NCBI GenBank assembly: GCA_038125725.1 | Contig: JAYPEK010000087.1 | Location: 1 to 9,408 of the forward strand | Direction of reading: 5' to 3' | Length of the DNA: 9,408 nt | Source: TMED8 sp038125725 | Lineage (GTDB): Bacteria; Pseudomonadota; Alphaproteobacteria; Rhodospirillales; Casp-alpha2 | Part shown: in pieces, positions 1 through 6,725 of the stretch | Position numbering within the stretch: position 1 is the stretch's first letter | Layout: each line of letters begins with the position of its first letter | Position numbers and translations under genes: made by a program | The notes under the pieces: generated by a model | Seen by the model: only the letters and a program-made list of their open reading frames with translations | Database searches by the model: none | Told to the model about the DNA's origin: nothing

Positions 1-935
1 AGGCCGATGAAGGTGTTGACGATGCCCGGAATGGAAATCTTCAACGCCTGCGGCAGGATGATCAGGCGCATGGCCTGCCAGTATTTGAGCCCCATGGAAT
101 CGGCGGCCTCGTACTGGCCCTTGGGAATGGCCTGCAAACCGCCCCGGATCACTTCCGCCATATAGGCCGATGCGAACAGGGTCACCATGATCAACACCCT
201 GAGCAGCAAGTCGAACTGGGTTCCCGGTGGCAGGAAGTAATTGAGCATGGTCGACGCCACGAACAACAAGGTGATCAACGGCACGCCGCGGATAAACTCG
301 ATGAACATGACGCATACGATGCGGACCACCGGGAGGTTTCCGACACGTCCCAGCGCCAACACGATGCCGATCGGCAACGAGAAGGAGATGCCGGTGATGC
401 CGATGACAACGGTCAGCATGATGCCGCCGAACTGGTCGGTGGTGACTTGCTCCAATCCGGTTGGGATGCCAAACCATTCACCGCCCAAAAGCAGATAGGC
501 GGCGACGAACGGAAAGGCGATCGTGAACTTGATGAAGTGCCGGCGCGCCGGCATCGCATCCCACAGCACGGCGGCGATGGCAACCAACAGTAGGATGAAA
601 CTGACATCCACCCGCCAGCGTTCCTCAATGGGATAGAACCCATAGATGAGAAGCAAATAGCGGTCCTTGATGAAGGCCCAACAAGCGCCGTCACCGGCCT
701 GCTGGCATTCCGATCGCGATGATGCATTGAGCGTCGCATCTAACACTGCCCAATCGAACAGCGGCGGGATGATCAAATACAGCAGGTAGATCGACAGCAG
801 TGTCAGGATCGTGCTGGTGATTGAACCGAACAGGTTTTCCTTGAGCCAGTAAACCGGCCCCGAGGTCAGAACCGGAGGCTCCATATCGGGGTGGGTGCCG
901 GGCTCGTATTTCTGCGTCGTGGTTTCTGATGCCAT
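1..935 (-). CDS. aapM: General L-amino-acid ABC transporter permease AapM (3' end outside window)
   Basis: This is the second inner-membrane permease of the Aap importer, which pairs with AapQ to move amino acids delivered by AapJ. I translated it by hand from the ATG at 935-933; the frame stays open to position 1, giving 311 complete codons. AapM proteins are about 385 aa, so roughly 70 C-terminal residues are missing. A long N-terminal part precedes the transport domain and carries a family-typical insert with ECQQAGDGACW. The C-terminal half has several hydrophobic segments and the permease EAA loop at about residues 276-295 (EAADSMGLKYWQAMRLIILP), which docks on the ATPase. A clear AGGAGG lies 5 nt before the ATG and overlaps the end of aapQ. 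The gap to aapQ is 9 nt, so the two genes are probably translationally coupled. Recognition of the family is from sequence character; confidence is high. Confidence 0.93.
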   Translation of the reverse strand, partial: MASETTTQKYEPGTHPDMEPPVLTSGPVYWLKENLFGSITSTILTLLSIYLLYLIIPPLFDWAVLDATLNASSRSECQQAGDGACWAFIKDRYLLLIYGFYPIEERWRVDVSFILLLVAIAAVLWDAMPARRHFIKFTIAFPFVAAYLLLGGEWFGIPTGLEQVTTDQFGGIMLTVVIGITGISFSLPIGIVLALGRVGNLPVVRIVCVMFIEFIRGVPLITLLFVASTMLNYFLPPGTQFDLLLRVLIMVTLFASAYMAEVIRGGLQAIPKGQYEAADSMGLKYWQAMRLIILPQALKISIPGIVNTFIG

Positions 936-944
936 GACGTCCTC

Positions 945-2165
945 CTAACGCTCGACCAGCTTGATGCGGCGGTTGTACCAGTTCATGAACATCGAGATGA
1001 CCAGGGAGATGACCAGATAGATGGCGAGCACCATCATCATGGTTTCCATTTCCTTGCCCGTCTGCATCAACGAGATGCCACCAAGCGTCGCGACGATATC
1101 CATGTAGCCGATGGCGATGGCGAGCGACGAGTTCTTGGTCAGGTTCAAGTACTGGCTAGTGAGCGGCGGCACGATGACGCGCAACGCCTGAGGAATGATG
1201 ATCAGGTTGAGCGTGCGCGACCGGCGCATCCCCAACGCCATGGAGGCTTCCCACTGACCGTGACTGACCGATAGGATGCCGGCCCGCACGATCTCGGCGA
1301 TGAAGGCCGACGTATAGAGCGACAGCGCCAGCCACAGAGCCAGGAACTCGGGGATCACGACCATGCCGCCCCTGAGGTTGAAGCGGCCGAGTTTCGGCGT
1401 CTCCCATTCGATCGGCGCACCGGTAACGATATAGACCAATACCGGAAGTCCGACGATGGCGGCCAAGCCGACCCAGAACACCGGATAGATGTGACCTGTT
1501 TCCTCCTGGCGTTTATGTGCCCAGCGCTTGAAGACGATGAAGCCCACGATACCAATTAAAAAGGCGATCACCGTAAACATGAACGCCTCTTGGAAGTCCG
1601 GTTTCGGGATGTAGAAGCCACGGTTGGTAAAGAAAATTTCATCCCAAAGGCTGATGGCCTGCCGCGGATGCGGCAACGAATGAATGACCAACCCGTGGAT
1701 CAACAGAATGTGCAGCAGGACCGGCACGTTCCGCGTGAACTCGATGAACACGTAGACGATGCGGTTGATTAGCCAGTTGTGCGACAACCGAAGCACGCCG
1801 AAGATGAACCCCAGGATCGAGGCCAGGATCACGCCGCAAACGGCGACGAGCAGCGTGTTCAAGAGACCGACCAGCGCCGCCCGCGCGTGCGTGGACTGCG
1901 AGGTGTAATCGATCAGGTGTTGGTTGATGTCGTAACTGGCGGGTACGCCGAGGAAGTCGAAACTGAAAGTCTTGCCGAGTTTCTCGAGGTTCGCCACGGC
2001 GTTGGTGCCGATATAGGCGAGGAATGCGAAAAGCCCGACGATGGTCAAAATCTGGAAAATGACCGATCGGGCTTCCTTGTTGTTCCAGATGCGTGAGATG
2101 GGGTTGCCGGTAACCGGCGGGCCGGCGGCATCGGACTGAGCCGTCTGGGATTGTATCGTCGACAT
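945..2165 (-). CDS. aapQ: General L-amino-acid ABC transporter permease AapQ
   Basis: This is the first inner-membrane permease of the Aap general L-amino-acid importer (His/Glu/Gln/Arg-type ABC transporter family). From the ATG at 2165 it is 406 aa, close to the usual AapQ length of about 400. An N-terminal hydrophobic segment (IFQILTIVGLFAFLAYIG) is followed by a long periplasmic stretch containing FDFLGVPASYDI. Then come the transport-domain helices and an EAA loop at about residues 306-325 (EASMALGMRR...IIIPQ), which contacts the ATPase. A GTG start at 2222 would add 19 residues but has no Shine-Dalgarno. The ATG at 2165 has AAGGAGGG 12 nt upstream, rather far but clearly the better site. 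The gene lies between aapJ (194-nt gap containing a stem-loop) and aapM (9-nt gap), giving the classical aapJQM order. The start is less certain than the identity. Confidence 0.93.
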   Translation of the reverse strand: MSTIQSQTAQSDAAGPPVTGNPISRIWNNKEARSVIFQILTIVGLFAFLAYIGTNAVANLEKLGKTFSFDFLGVPASYDINQHLIDYTSQSTHARAALVGLLNTLLVAVCGVILASILGFIFGVLRLSHNWLINRIVYVFIEFTRNVPVLLHILLIHGLVIHSLPHPRQAISLWDEIFFTNRGFYIPKPDFQEAFMFTVIAFLIGIVGFIVFKRWAHKRQEETGHIYPVFWVGLAAIVGLPVLVYIVTGAPIEWETPKLGRFNLRGGMVVIPEFLALWLALSLYTSAFIAEIVRAGILSVSHGQWEASMALGMRRSRTLNLIIIPQALRVIVPPLTSQYLNLTKNSSLAIAIGYMDIVATLGGISLMQTGKEMETMMMVLAIYLVISLVISMFMNWYNRRIKLVER

Positions 2166-2306
2166 GGCGCCTGGGTTCCCTCCTTCGAAATCCGTTGATC
2201 TCGGTGGCACGGCATTGGTCACGTGCCGCCCATGGCGTACTGGGTCGCGTTCCGGCTAGTTATTGATATTCGTGGCGAGCGCGCCCTACGCGGCAGGTCT
2301 TGGCCG

Positions 2307-2332
2307 GGACGCACCCCCGAAGGGATACGTCC
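2307..2332 (-). promoter_or_regulatory. Intercistronic stem-loop with UUCG tetraloop between aapJ and aapQ
   Basis: On the minus-strand transcript, GGACGTATCCC and GGGGTGCGTCC form an uninterrupted 11-bp stem including two G-U wobbles. They close a TTCG (UUCG) tetraloop, one of the most stable RNA loops. The stem begins 27 nt after the aapJ stop codon. No T-run follows it on the minus strand, so it is not a classical intrinsic terminator. Inference: it protects the aapJ part of the message from 3' exonucleases or attenuates readthrough. That would keep the binding protein more abundant than the permeases, a known arrangement in binding-protein-dependent operons such as malE-malF. Confidence 0.7.
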
Positions 2333-2359
2333 GCGACCAAAATCCTGTCTGGTTCCGGT

Positions 2360-3379
2360 TTAACGGAACGGCGGCGCGTACTGCAGGCCGCCCTTGGACC
2401 ACAGCTGGTTCAAGCCGCGGGCCAGGCCGATGTCGGTCTTCTGGCCAATGTGGCGCTCGAAGATTTCACCGTAGTTACCGACGGAAGCAATAATCCGCTG
2501 GGCCCAGGCCTTGTCCAGGCCGAGCATCGCACCCAGGTCGCCCTCGGTGCCCAGAAGACGCTTGATTTCCGGGTCGTTGGTGGTGTTGCCGATCGAACCG
2601 GCGTTGGCCATGGTGATGCCTTTTTCCTCGGCCACGATGGTGGCGTTGAGGACCCAGCGAACGATATCCGCCCACTGATCGTCACCCTGACGCACGGCGG
2701 GGCCGAGCGGTTCTTTGGAGATGATTTCCGGCAAGAGCACATGCTCGGCCGGGTTCTTGAAGGTCGCACGCGTCGCGGCGAGACCGGAGGCATCCGTCGT
2801 GTAAACATCGCAGCGGCCGGCCAGGTAGTTGGAGCGCGCTTCGGCGTTGTCTTCGATCGGAACCGGGGAATACTTCATGTTATTGGAACGGAAGTAGTCC
2901 GCCAGGTTGAGCTCGGTCGTGGTGCCGGTCTGGATGCAGACCGTGGCGCCGTCCAATTCCTTGGCGCTCTTGACGCCGAGCTTGGTCGGAACCATGAAGC
3001 CCTGGCCGTCATAGTAGTTGACGCCGACGAAGGTCAGCTTCACGTCGACGTCACGAACGAAGGTCCAGGTGGTGTTGCGCCACAGCACGTCACCTTCCTT
3101 GGAGTTCAGAATGGTGAAACGGGTCTTACCCGTGGCGGGCACGTATTTCACCTTGTTGGGATCGCCGAGAACGGCAGCCGCGGTGGCGCGGCAATAATCG
3201 GCGTCGAAACCCTGGTAGACACCATTGGCATCGGTGTAGGCGAAACCGGCGAGACCGGTGCTCACCACGCAGCGCAGTTCGCCGCGGGCCTTGACGTCGT
3301 CAAGAGTTCCGGCCCAGGTGCTGCCGGCCACGAGAGCCGCGGTAGCAAAAGCCGAAAAGAAGATGGACTTACCTGACAT
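2360..3379 (-). CDS. aapJ: General L-amino-acid ABC transporter periplasmic binding protein AapJ
   Basis: This is the solute-binding protein of the Aap importer; it captures a broad range of L-amino acids in the periplasm and passes them to AapQM. It is 339 aa, the normal family size. The N-terminus is a typical Sec signal peptide (MSGKSIFF, hydrophobic core, STWA) with likely cleavage after residue 23 (TWA|G). The mature protein has family hallmarks: GFDADYCRA, NTTWTFVRD, NYYDGQGFMV, TGTTTELNLADYFR and GRCDVYTTDASGL. It also has PEIISKEPLGPAVR and the C-terminal FERHIG...GLARGLNQLW, as in amino-acid binding proteins of the SBP_bac_3 fold. The ATG at 3379 has a GGGGAG purine stretch about 10 nt upstream. 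It is the first gene of the leftward operon, divergent from metC. No convincing sigma-70 promoter could be assigned in its upstream region. Confidence 0.96.
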   Translation of the reverse strand: MSGKSIFFSAFATAALVAGSTWAGTLDDVKARGELRCVVSTGLAGFAYTDANGVYQGFDADYCRATAAAVLGDPNKVKYVPATGKTRFTILNSKEGDVLWRNTTWTFVRDVDVKLTFVGVNYYDGQGFMVPTKLGVKSAKELDGATVCIQTGTTTELNLADYFRSNNMKYSPVPIEDNAEARSNYLAGRCDVYTTDASGLAATRATFKNPAEHVLLPEIISKEPLGPAVRQGDDQWADIVRWVLNATIVAEEKGITMANAGSIGNTTNDPEIKRLLGTEGDLGAMLGLDKAWAQRIIASVGNYGEIFERHIGQKTDIGLARGLNQLWSKGGLQYAPPFR

Positions 3380-3466
3380 TCTGAGATCACTCCCCGAGTG
3401 GTTTCAAGAGATGGCGGGCGGTTTTGCCCTGATTTGCTGTCGCTTTCTTTTAAAAACGACGTTTCT

Positions 3467-3494
3467 ATCACGAATCGGTAACATAGATCACGAA
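3467..3494. repeat. Direct repeat ATCACGAA with 20-bp period in the aapJ-metC intergenic region
   Basis: ATCACGAA occurs at 3467-3474 and again at 3487-3494, exactly 20 bp apart, about two helical turns, so both copies face the same side of the DNA. A short dyad, TCTAT (3464-3468) and ATAGA (3483-3487), overlaps the copies. The site lies about 90 bp upstream of the aapJ start codon and about 140 bp upstream of metC. Inference: a tandem regulator-binding site for aapJ, metC or both; the regulator is not identifiable from sequence. Confidence 0.35.
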
Positions 3495-3517
3495 ACGCTG
3501 ACAAGGGGATTTCCCGC

Positions 3518-3546
3518 TTGACACGAGATTGGCGGCACGCGAACTA
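3518..3546 (+). promoter_or_regulatory. Possible sigma-70 promoter for metC
   Basis: A perfect -35 hexamer TTGACA lies at 3518-3523. Seventeen bases later is GAACTA (3541-3546), a poor -10 match; shifted windows such as AACTAA are no better. It is placed sensibly, 88-116 bp before the metC ATG, and would drive the rightward metC-hisI-modABC set. The weak -10 suggests either activator dependence or a chance TTGACA. Confidence 0.3.
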
Positions 3547-3550
3547 AGAA

Positions 3551-3563
3551 ATTGGAATCCAAT
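3551..3563. promoter_or_regulatory. Inverted repeat ATTGGA-a-TCCAAT upstream of metC (candidate operator)
   Basis: A perfect 6-1-6 dyad, ATTGGA (3551-3556) and TCCAAT (3558-3563), sits about 70 bp before the metC ATG. It lies just downstream of the TTGACA-based promoter candidate, near where transcription would begin. That is a usual place for a repressor operator. As RNA it would be a weak hairpin, so a DNA site is the more natural reading. The binding protein is unknown. Confidence 0.35.
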
Positions 3564-3633
3564 ATTTTTCGGTGTTTGGTCGCGCTCCACGAGAGGCGGT
3601 GCGAGGCCGCAACACTTTCCGGAGCAACAGCGC

Positions 3634-4806
3634 ATGAAAAAAGACACCATCGTCACGTCGGCCGGACGTGACCCGGAACACAACCACGGGATCGTCAATC
3701 CGCCGGTCTATCACGCATCGACCGTGACCTTTCCGACGCTCGAGGAATTCCAGAGCCGATCGGCCAAGCCTTACGGTAGCCCGACCTATGGCCGCACCGG
3801 CACGCCGACGCAGTTCGCGTTCGAAAAAGCCATCACCGCCGTGCACGGCGGATATAACACGGTTTCCTATCCATCCGGGCTGGCAGCCATCGTCGGCGCC
3901 GCCACTGCTTTCTTGCAGCAGGGTGACCACATGCTGATGGCTGACACCGTCTACGGTCCGAGCCGTCAGCGCCTGGCCGGCACCGTGCTTGCCCGCGCCG
4001 GTGTCGAAACCACCTTTTTCGAGCCCGGCATCGGCGCCGGCATCGCCGACCTGATCCGGCCCGAGACCAAGGTCATCTTCATGGAATCCCCCGGTTCCCT
4101 CACCTTCGAGATGATGGACGTGCCGGCCATCACCGCCGTCGCGAAGGATAAGGACGTGGTGACGATGATCGACAACACCTGGTCGTCCCCCTATCTGTGC
4201 CAGCCGATTACGCTGGGCGTCGACGTGGTGATCGAGGCCTGCACCAAGTATGTCGTCGGCCATTCCGACGTCATGATGGGCAGCGTCACCGTCAATTCGG
4301 AAGAGCACTACCTGGCGGTCAAGGGCATGGCCAACGCGCACGGCTACCATGCCGCGCCGGACGACTGCTATCTGGCGTTGCGCGGGCTCAGGACGATTTC
4401 GGTACGGCTGCAGCGCCATCAAGAGAATGCACTGAAGGTGGCGACTTGGCTGCAATCGCGGCCGGAGGTCGCGCGTGTGATGTACCCGGCCCTGCCCGAC
4501 GATCCCGGCCACGAGATTTGGAAGCGCGACCACCAGGGTGCGTCCGGCTTGTTCGGCATGGTCATGAAATCCGGCGATTGGACCGCCGGCGCGGCGATGA
4601 TCGACGGGCTGCACCATTTCGGCCTTGGCGCCAGTTGGGGCGGCTTCGAAAGTTTGGTGATCCCCGCGCATCCCGAAAAAATCCGCAGCGCCACCGAATG
4701 GCCGCATACGACGCCTTGCATCCGCTTGCATATCGGCCTCGAGGATCCGGACGACCTGATCGCCGACCTGGAAGCCGGGCTGGCGCGTTATTCGGCCAAT
4801 TCTTGA
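3634..4806 (+). CDS. metC: Cystathionine beta-lyase (PLP-dependent)
   Basis: This enzyme cleaves L-cystathionine to L-homocysteine, pyruvate and ammonia in methionine biosynthesis, in the cytoplasm. It is 390 aa and belongs to the Cys/Met-metabolism PLP family (fold type I). Visible motifs are VNPPVYHAST near the N-terminus and YGRTGTPTQFAFEKAI with the Tyr-Gly-Arg phosphate-contact motif. Further on are YPSGLAA, IFMESPGS, MIDNTW (the Asp that pairs with the pyridine nitrogen) and TKYVVGHSD, whose Lys, about K205, is the PLP Schiff-base residue. The ESPGS...DVPAI stretch, ASWGGFESL and RLHIGLEDPDDLIADL closely resemble E. coli MetC as I recall it, more than cystathionine gamma-synthase. The ATG at 3634 is preceded by GGAG at a good distance. 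An upstream in-frame extension to 3529 has no ribosome site and reads as non-coding. hisI begins 16 nt after the stop. Confidence 0.93.
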   Translation: MKKDTIVTSAGRDPEHNHGIVNPPVYHASTVTFPTLEEFQSRSAKPYGSPTYGRTGTPTQFAFEKAITAVHGGYNTVSYPSGLAAIVGAATAFLQQGDHMLMADTVYGPSRQRLAGTVLARAGVETTFFEPGIGAGIADLIRPETKVIFMESPGSLTFEMMDVPAITAVAKDKDVVTMIDNTWSSPYLCQPITLGVDVVIEACTKYVVGHSDVMMGSVTVNSEEHYLAVKGMANAHGYHAAPDDCYLALRGLRTISVRLQRHQENALKVATWLQSRPEVARVMYPALPDDPGHEIWKRDHQGASGLFGMVMKSGDWTAGAAMIDGLHHFGLGASWGGFESLVIPAHPEKIRSATEWPHTTPCIRLHIGLEDPDDLIADLEAGLARYSANS

Positions 4807-4822
4807 TTCCCGGGAGGAACGA

Positions 4823-5236
4823 ATGAGCGAACCCGTCGCCGACAACATCATCGAACAGGTCATCGACCGTTTGAAGTTCACCACCGATGGCCTGATCCCC
4901 GCCGTGTCACAGCAACACGACAGTGGCGAGATTCTGATGATGGCATGGATGAACGCGGAATCCGTTGCCGAAACCTTGCGCACCGGGCGCGTCTGTTATT
5001 GGTCGCGCTCGCGCCAGCAACTCTGGCGCAAGGGGGAAAGCTCCGGCCAGGTCCAGTTGCTGAAGGAATTGCGCTGGGATTGCGACGCCGACACATTGCT
5101 GCTGCAGGTGGACCAGAAAGGTGTCGCCTGCCATACCGGCCGCCACAACTGCTTCTTCTATGCGGTCCGCGAAGGCGACATCCAGGAAATCGCCGAAGTG
5201 GAAATCGACCCCGAAGACCTGTACGGCAAGGGCTAG
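4823..5236 (+). CDS. hisI: Phosphoribosyl-AMP cyclohydrolase
   Basis: This enzyme opens the adenine ring of phosphoribosyl-AMP to give ProFAR, the third step of histidine synthesis, in the cytoplasm. It is 137 aa, a monofunctional HisI without a fused HisE pyrophosphatase domain. Motifs run in order: AWMN (41-44), YWSRSRQQLWRKGESSG (59-75), then WDCDAD with the Mg-binding aspartates D86, D88 and D90. Zinc-ligand cysteines are C87, C103 and C110 (GVACHTGRHNCFF), placed as in characterised HisI. GGGAGGA lies 4 nt before the ATG. It sits 16 nt after metC and 1 nt before modA, away from other his genes. A stand-alone hisI is common in alphaproteobacteria. It is probably transcribed with metC. Confidence 0.96.
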   Translation: MSEPVADNIIEQVIDRLKFTTDGLIPAVSQQHDSGEILMMAWMNAESVAETLRTGRVCYWSRSRQQLWRKGESSGQVQLLKELRWDCDADTLLLQVDQKGVACHTGRHNCFFYAVREGDIQEIAEVEIDPEDLYGKG

Positions 5237-5237
5237 G

Positions 5238-6011
5238 ATGCCGGCGCGGCGCCTGTTTTTCGCCCTCGCCTTCGCGTCATTCACTGTCGCCGCCGGCACG
5301 GCGGCCGCCGAGCCGGCACGCGTCAGCGTCTATGCCGCAGCGAGCCTCACCGGCGTGATGCGGGATATCGACGAGGCAGCCCAGGCCCAAGGCAAGCCGG
5401 CCTGCACTTGTGTTCATGCCGCGACCTCGGTGCTGGCGCGACAGATCGAGCGCGGCGCGCCGGCGGACATTTTCATCTCGGCCAATCCACAATGGATGGC
5501 CTATGTGGTTCGCAAGCTGAAGCTGCACAATGGGCCACGCCTGTTCGCTGGCAACCGGCTGGTGTTGATCGCTCCTGCCGGGCAGCCACTGACTTTTGAT
5601 TTCGGTTCCGGCCGCTCCCTGGCCGAGGCATTGGATGGTGGGTGGCTGGCACTCGCCGATCCCGACCACGTGCCGGCCGGTATCTACGCCATGAAAGGGC
5701 TGCAGCATCTTGGCCTGTGGCACCCGCTTTCCGGCCGGGTTGCCCGCGCTCAGAACGTTCGGGCCGCCCTGGCGCTCGTCATCCGGAAAGAAGCGCGTGC
5801 CGGAGTCGTCTATGAAAGCGACGCCATCGGCGAGAAACGGGTCGACATGGTCGATTTCTTTCCCAGCGGCAGCCATCCGGAGGTCCGTTACATGGCGGCA
5901 GCCATTGCCGACGCCCCTGCTCCGCATATTACCGCCTATCTGGATTTCCTGACATCGCCGGCCGTCGCCGCTATTCTTTCCCGGCATGGCCTGCGGCCGC
6001 CTGGGAATTAG
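5238..6011 (+). CDS. modA: Molybdate ABC transporter substrate-binding protein ModA
   Basis: This is the periplasmic molybdate (and probably tungstate) binding protein of the ModABC importer. It is 257 aa, the usual size. A signal peptide (MPARRLFFALAFASF, then an Ala-rich stretch) should be cut near residues 24-25 (AAA|E). Family motifs are VYAAASLTGVM with oxyanion-contact Ser36, SVLARQIERGAPADIFISAN (63-82), LFAGNRLVLIAP, DPDHVPAGIYA, NVRAAL and VVYESDA with Tyr192. The usual oxyanion-loop GSS appears as ATS (62-64), so Ser64 is kept. A C-x-C (C56, C58) just before it is unusual for the family. The ATG at 5238 is 1 nt after the hisI stop, with an AAGGG/AGG purine stretch inside the end of hisI, so coupling is likely. 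A longer in-frame form from 5121 would run inside hisI and lack a signal peptide. Confidence 0.94.
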   Translation: MPARRLFFALAFASFTVAAGTAAAEPARVSVYAAASLTGVMRDIDEAAQAQGKPACTCVHAATSVLARQIERGAPADIFISANPQWMAYVVRKLKLHNGPRLFAGNRLVLIAPAGQPLTFDFGSGRSLAEALDGGWLALADPDHVPAGIYAMKGLQHLGLWHPLSGRVARAQNVRAALALVIRKEARAGVVYESDAIGEKRVDMVDFFPSGSHPEVRYMAAAIADAPAPHITAYLDFLTSPAVAAILSRHGLRPPGN

Positions 6012-6038
6012 GTTGCGGGAACCATCGGGGAGCTGCTT

Positions 6039-6725
6039 TTGACGCCACTGGAAACCGAAGCCCTGTTGCTCAGCCTCCGCGTTGCCGGATGGTCCGTGCT
6101 GCTCGACTTGCCGCTCGGATTGGCGGCGGCCTGGGTGCTGGCGAGATCGCGGTTTCCGGGCAAGTTCCTGTTCGATGGCATTGTTCATCTGCCGCTGATT
6201 GTGCCGCCGGTGGTGGTCGGTTACCTGCTGCTTGTCGGGCTTGGCCGCAATGGCTGGATCGGCGCCTGGCTTTACGATGTCTTCGGCCTGACCCTGACGT
6301 TTTCGTGGCGCGGCGCGGCGGTCGCGTCCGCGGTGATGTCGTTTCCGTTGATGGTTCGCGCTATACGGCTTTCCATCGAAGCAGTGGACCGGCGATTGGA
6401 GGAAGCGGCGCGCACACTCGGCGCCTCGCCGGCGTGGGTGTTCCTGACCGTGACCCTGCCGCTGATTGTGCCGGGCCTGATTACCGGAACGATCTTGGCC
6501 TTCGCCCGCAGCCTCGGGGAATTCGGCGCAACCATTACCTTCGTTTCCAACATCCCCGGTGAAACGCGCACGTTACCATTGGCGCTGTATACCCTGGTGC
6601 AAACCCCGGATGGCGAGGCGGCGGCGGCCCGCATCGTGGTGATCTCGGTGGCGCTGGCGTTGGGCGCGTTGGTTTTGTCGGAATACCTGGCCCGCAAGAG
6701 CCGAACTGCGGAGGAAGCCGAATGA
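6039..6725 (+). CDS. modB: Molybdate ABC transporter permease ModB (TTG start)
   Basis: This is the inner-membrane channel subunit of the ModABC molybdate importer, acting as a homodimer. It is 228 aa with about five hydrophobic helices. The EAA loop at about residues 122-141 (EAARTLGASPAWVFLTVTLP) is the docking site for ModC. The family signature FARSLGEFGAT (155-164) is followed by NIPGETRTLPLALY, typical of ModB. The start is TTG at 6039, with GGGGAG at 6027-6032 six nt upstream; no ATG fits the observed N-terminus. It begins 27 nt after modA and overlaps modC by 4 nt (ATGA). The identity is secure and the start is well supported by the ribosome site. Confidence 0.95.
   Translation: MTPLETEALLLSLRVAGWSVLLDLPLGLAAAWVLARSRFPGKFLFDGIVHLPLIVPPVVVGYLLLVGLGRNGWIGAWLYDVFGLTLTFSWRGAAVASAVMSFPLMVRAIRLSIEAVDRRLEEAARTLGASPAWVFLTVTLPLIVPGLITGTILAFARSLGEFGATITFVSNIPGETRTLPLALYTLVQTPDGEAAAARIVVISVALALGALVLSEYLARKSRTAEEAE

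Noticed and set aside
2166..2222. GTG start for AapQ giving 425 aa
   Set aside because: No Shine-Dalgarno before the GTG; the ATG at 2165 has AAGGAGGG upstream and gives the usual family length. The longer form cannot be fully excluded.
2300..3376. Long plus-strand open frame (358 codons) opposite aapJ
   Set aside because: The minus strand encodes AapJ with signal peptide and family motifs; the plus frame has no recognisable domain and no ribosome site.
3529..3633. N-terminal extension of MetC by 35 residues
   Set aside because: The extension has no ribosome site, would start close to or inside the promoter candidate, and is unlike MetC N-termini; the ATG at 3634 has GGAG at good spacing.
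3540..3633. SAM-type riboswitch in the metC leader
   Set aside because: SAM-II elements occur before methionine genes in alphaproteobacteria, but I could not find their conserved core or pseudoknot pairing in this leader.
3544..4983. Long minus-strand open frame (479 codons) opposite metC and hisI
   Set aside because: It is a shadow of GC-rich codon usage: the plus strand encodes clear MetC and HisI motifs, while this frame shows low-complexity Arg/Gly/Asp/His-rich sequence with no recognisable domain.
5277..6188. Minus-strand open frame (303 codons) opposite modA
   Set aside because: Antisense shadow of modA and the start of modB, with no domain signal.
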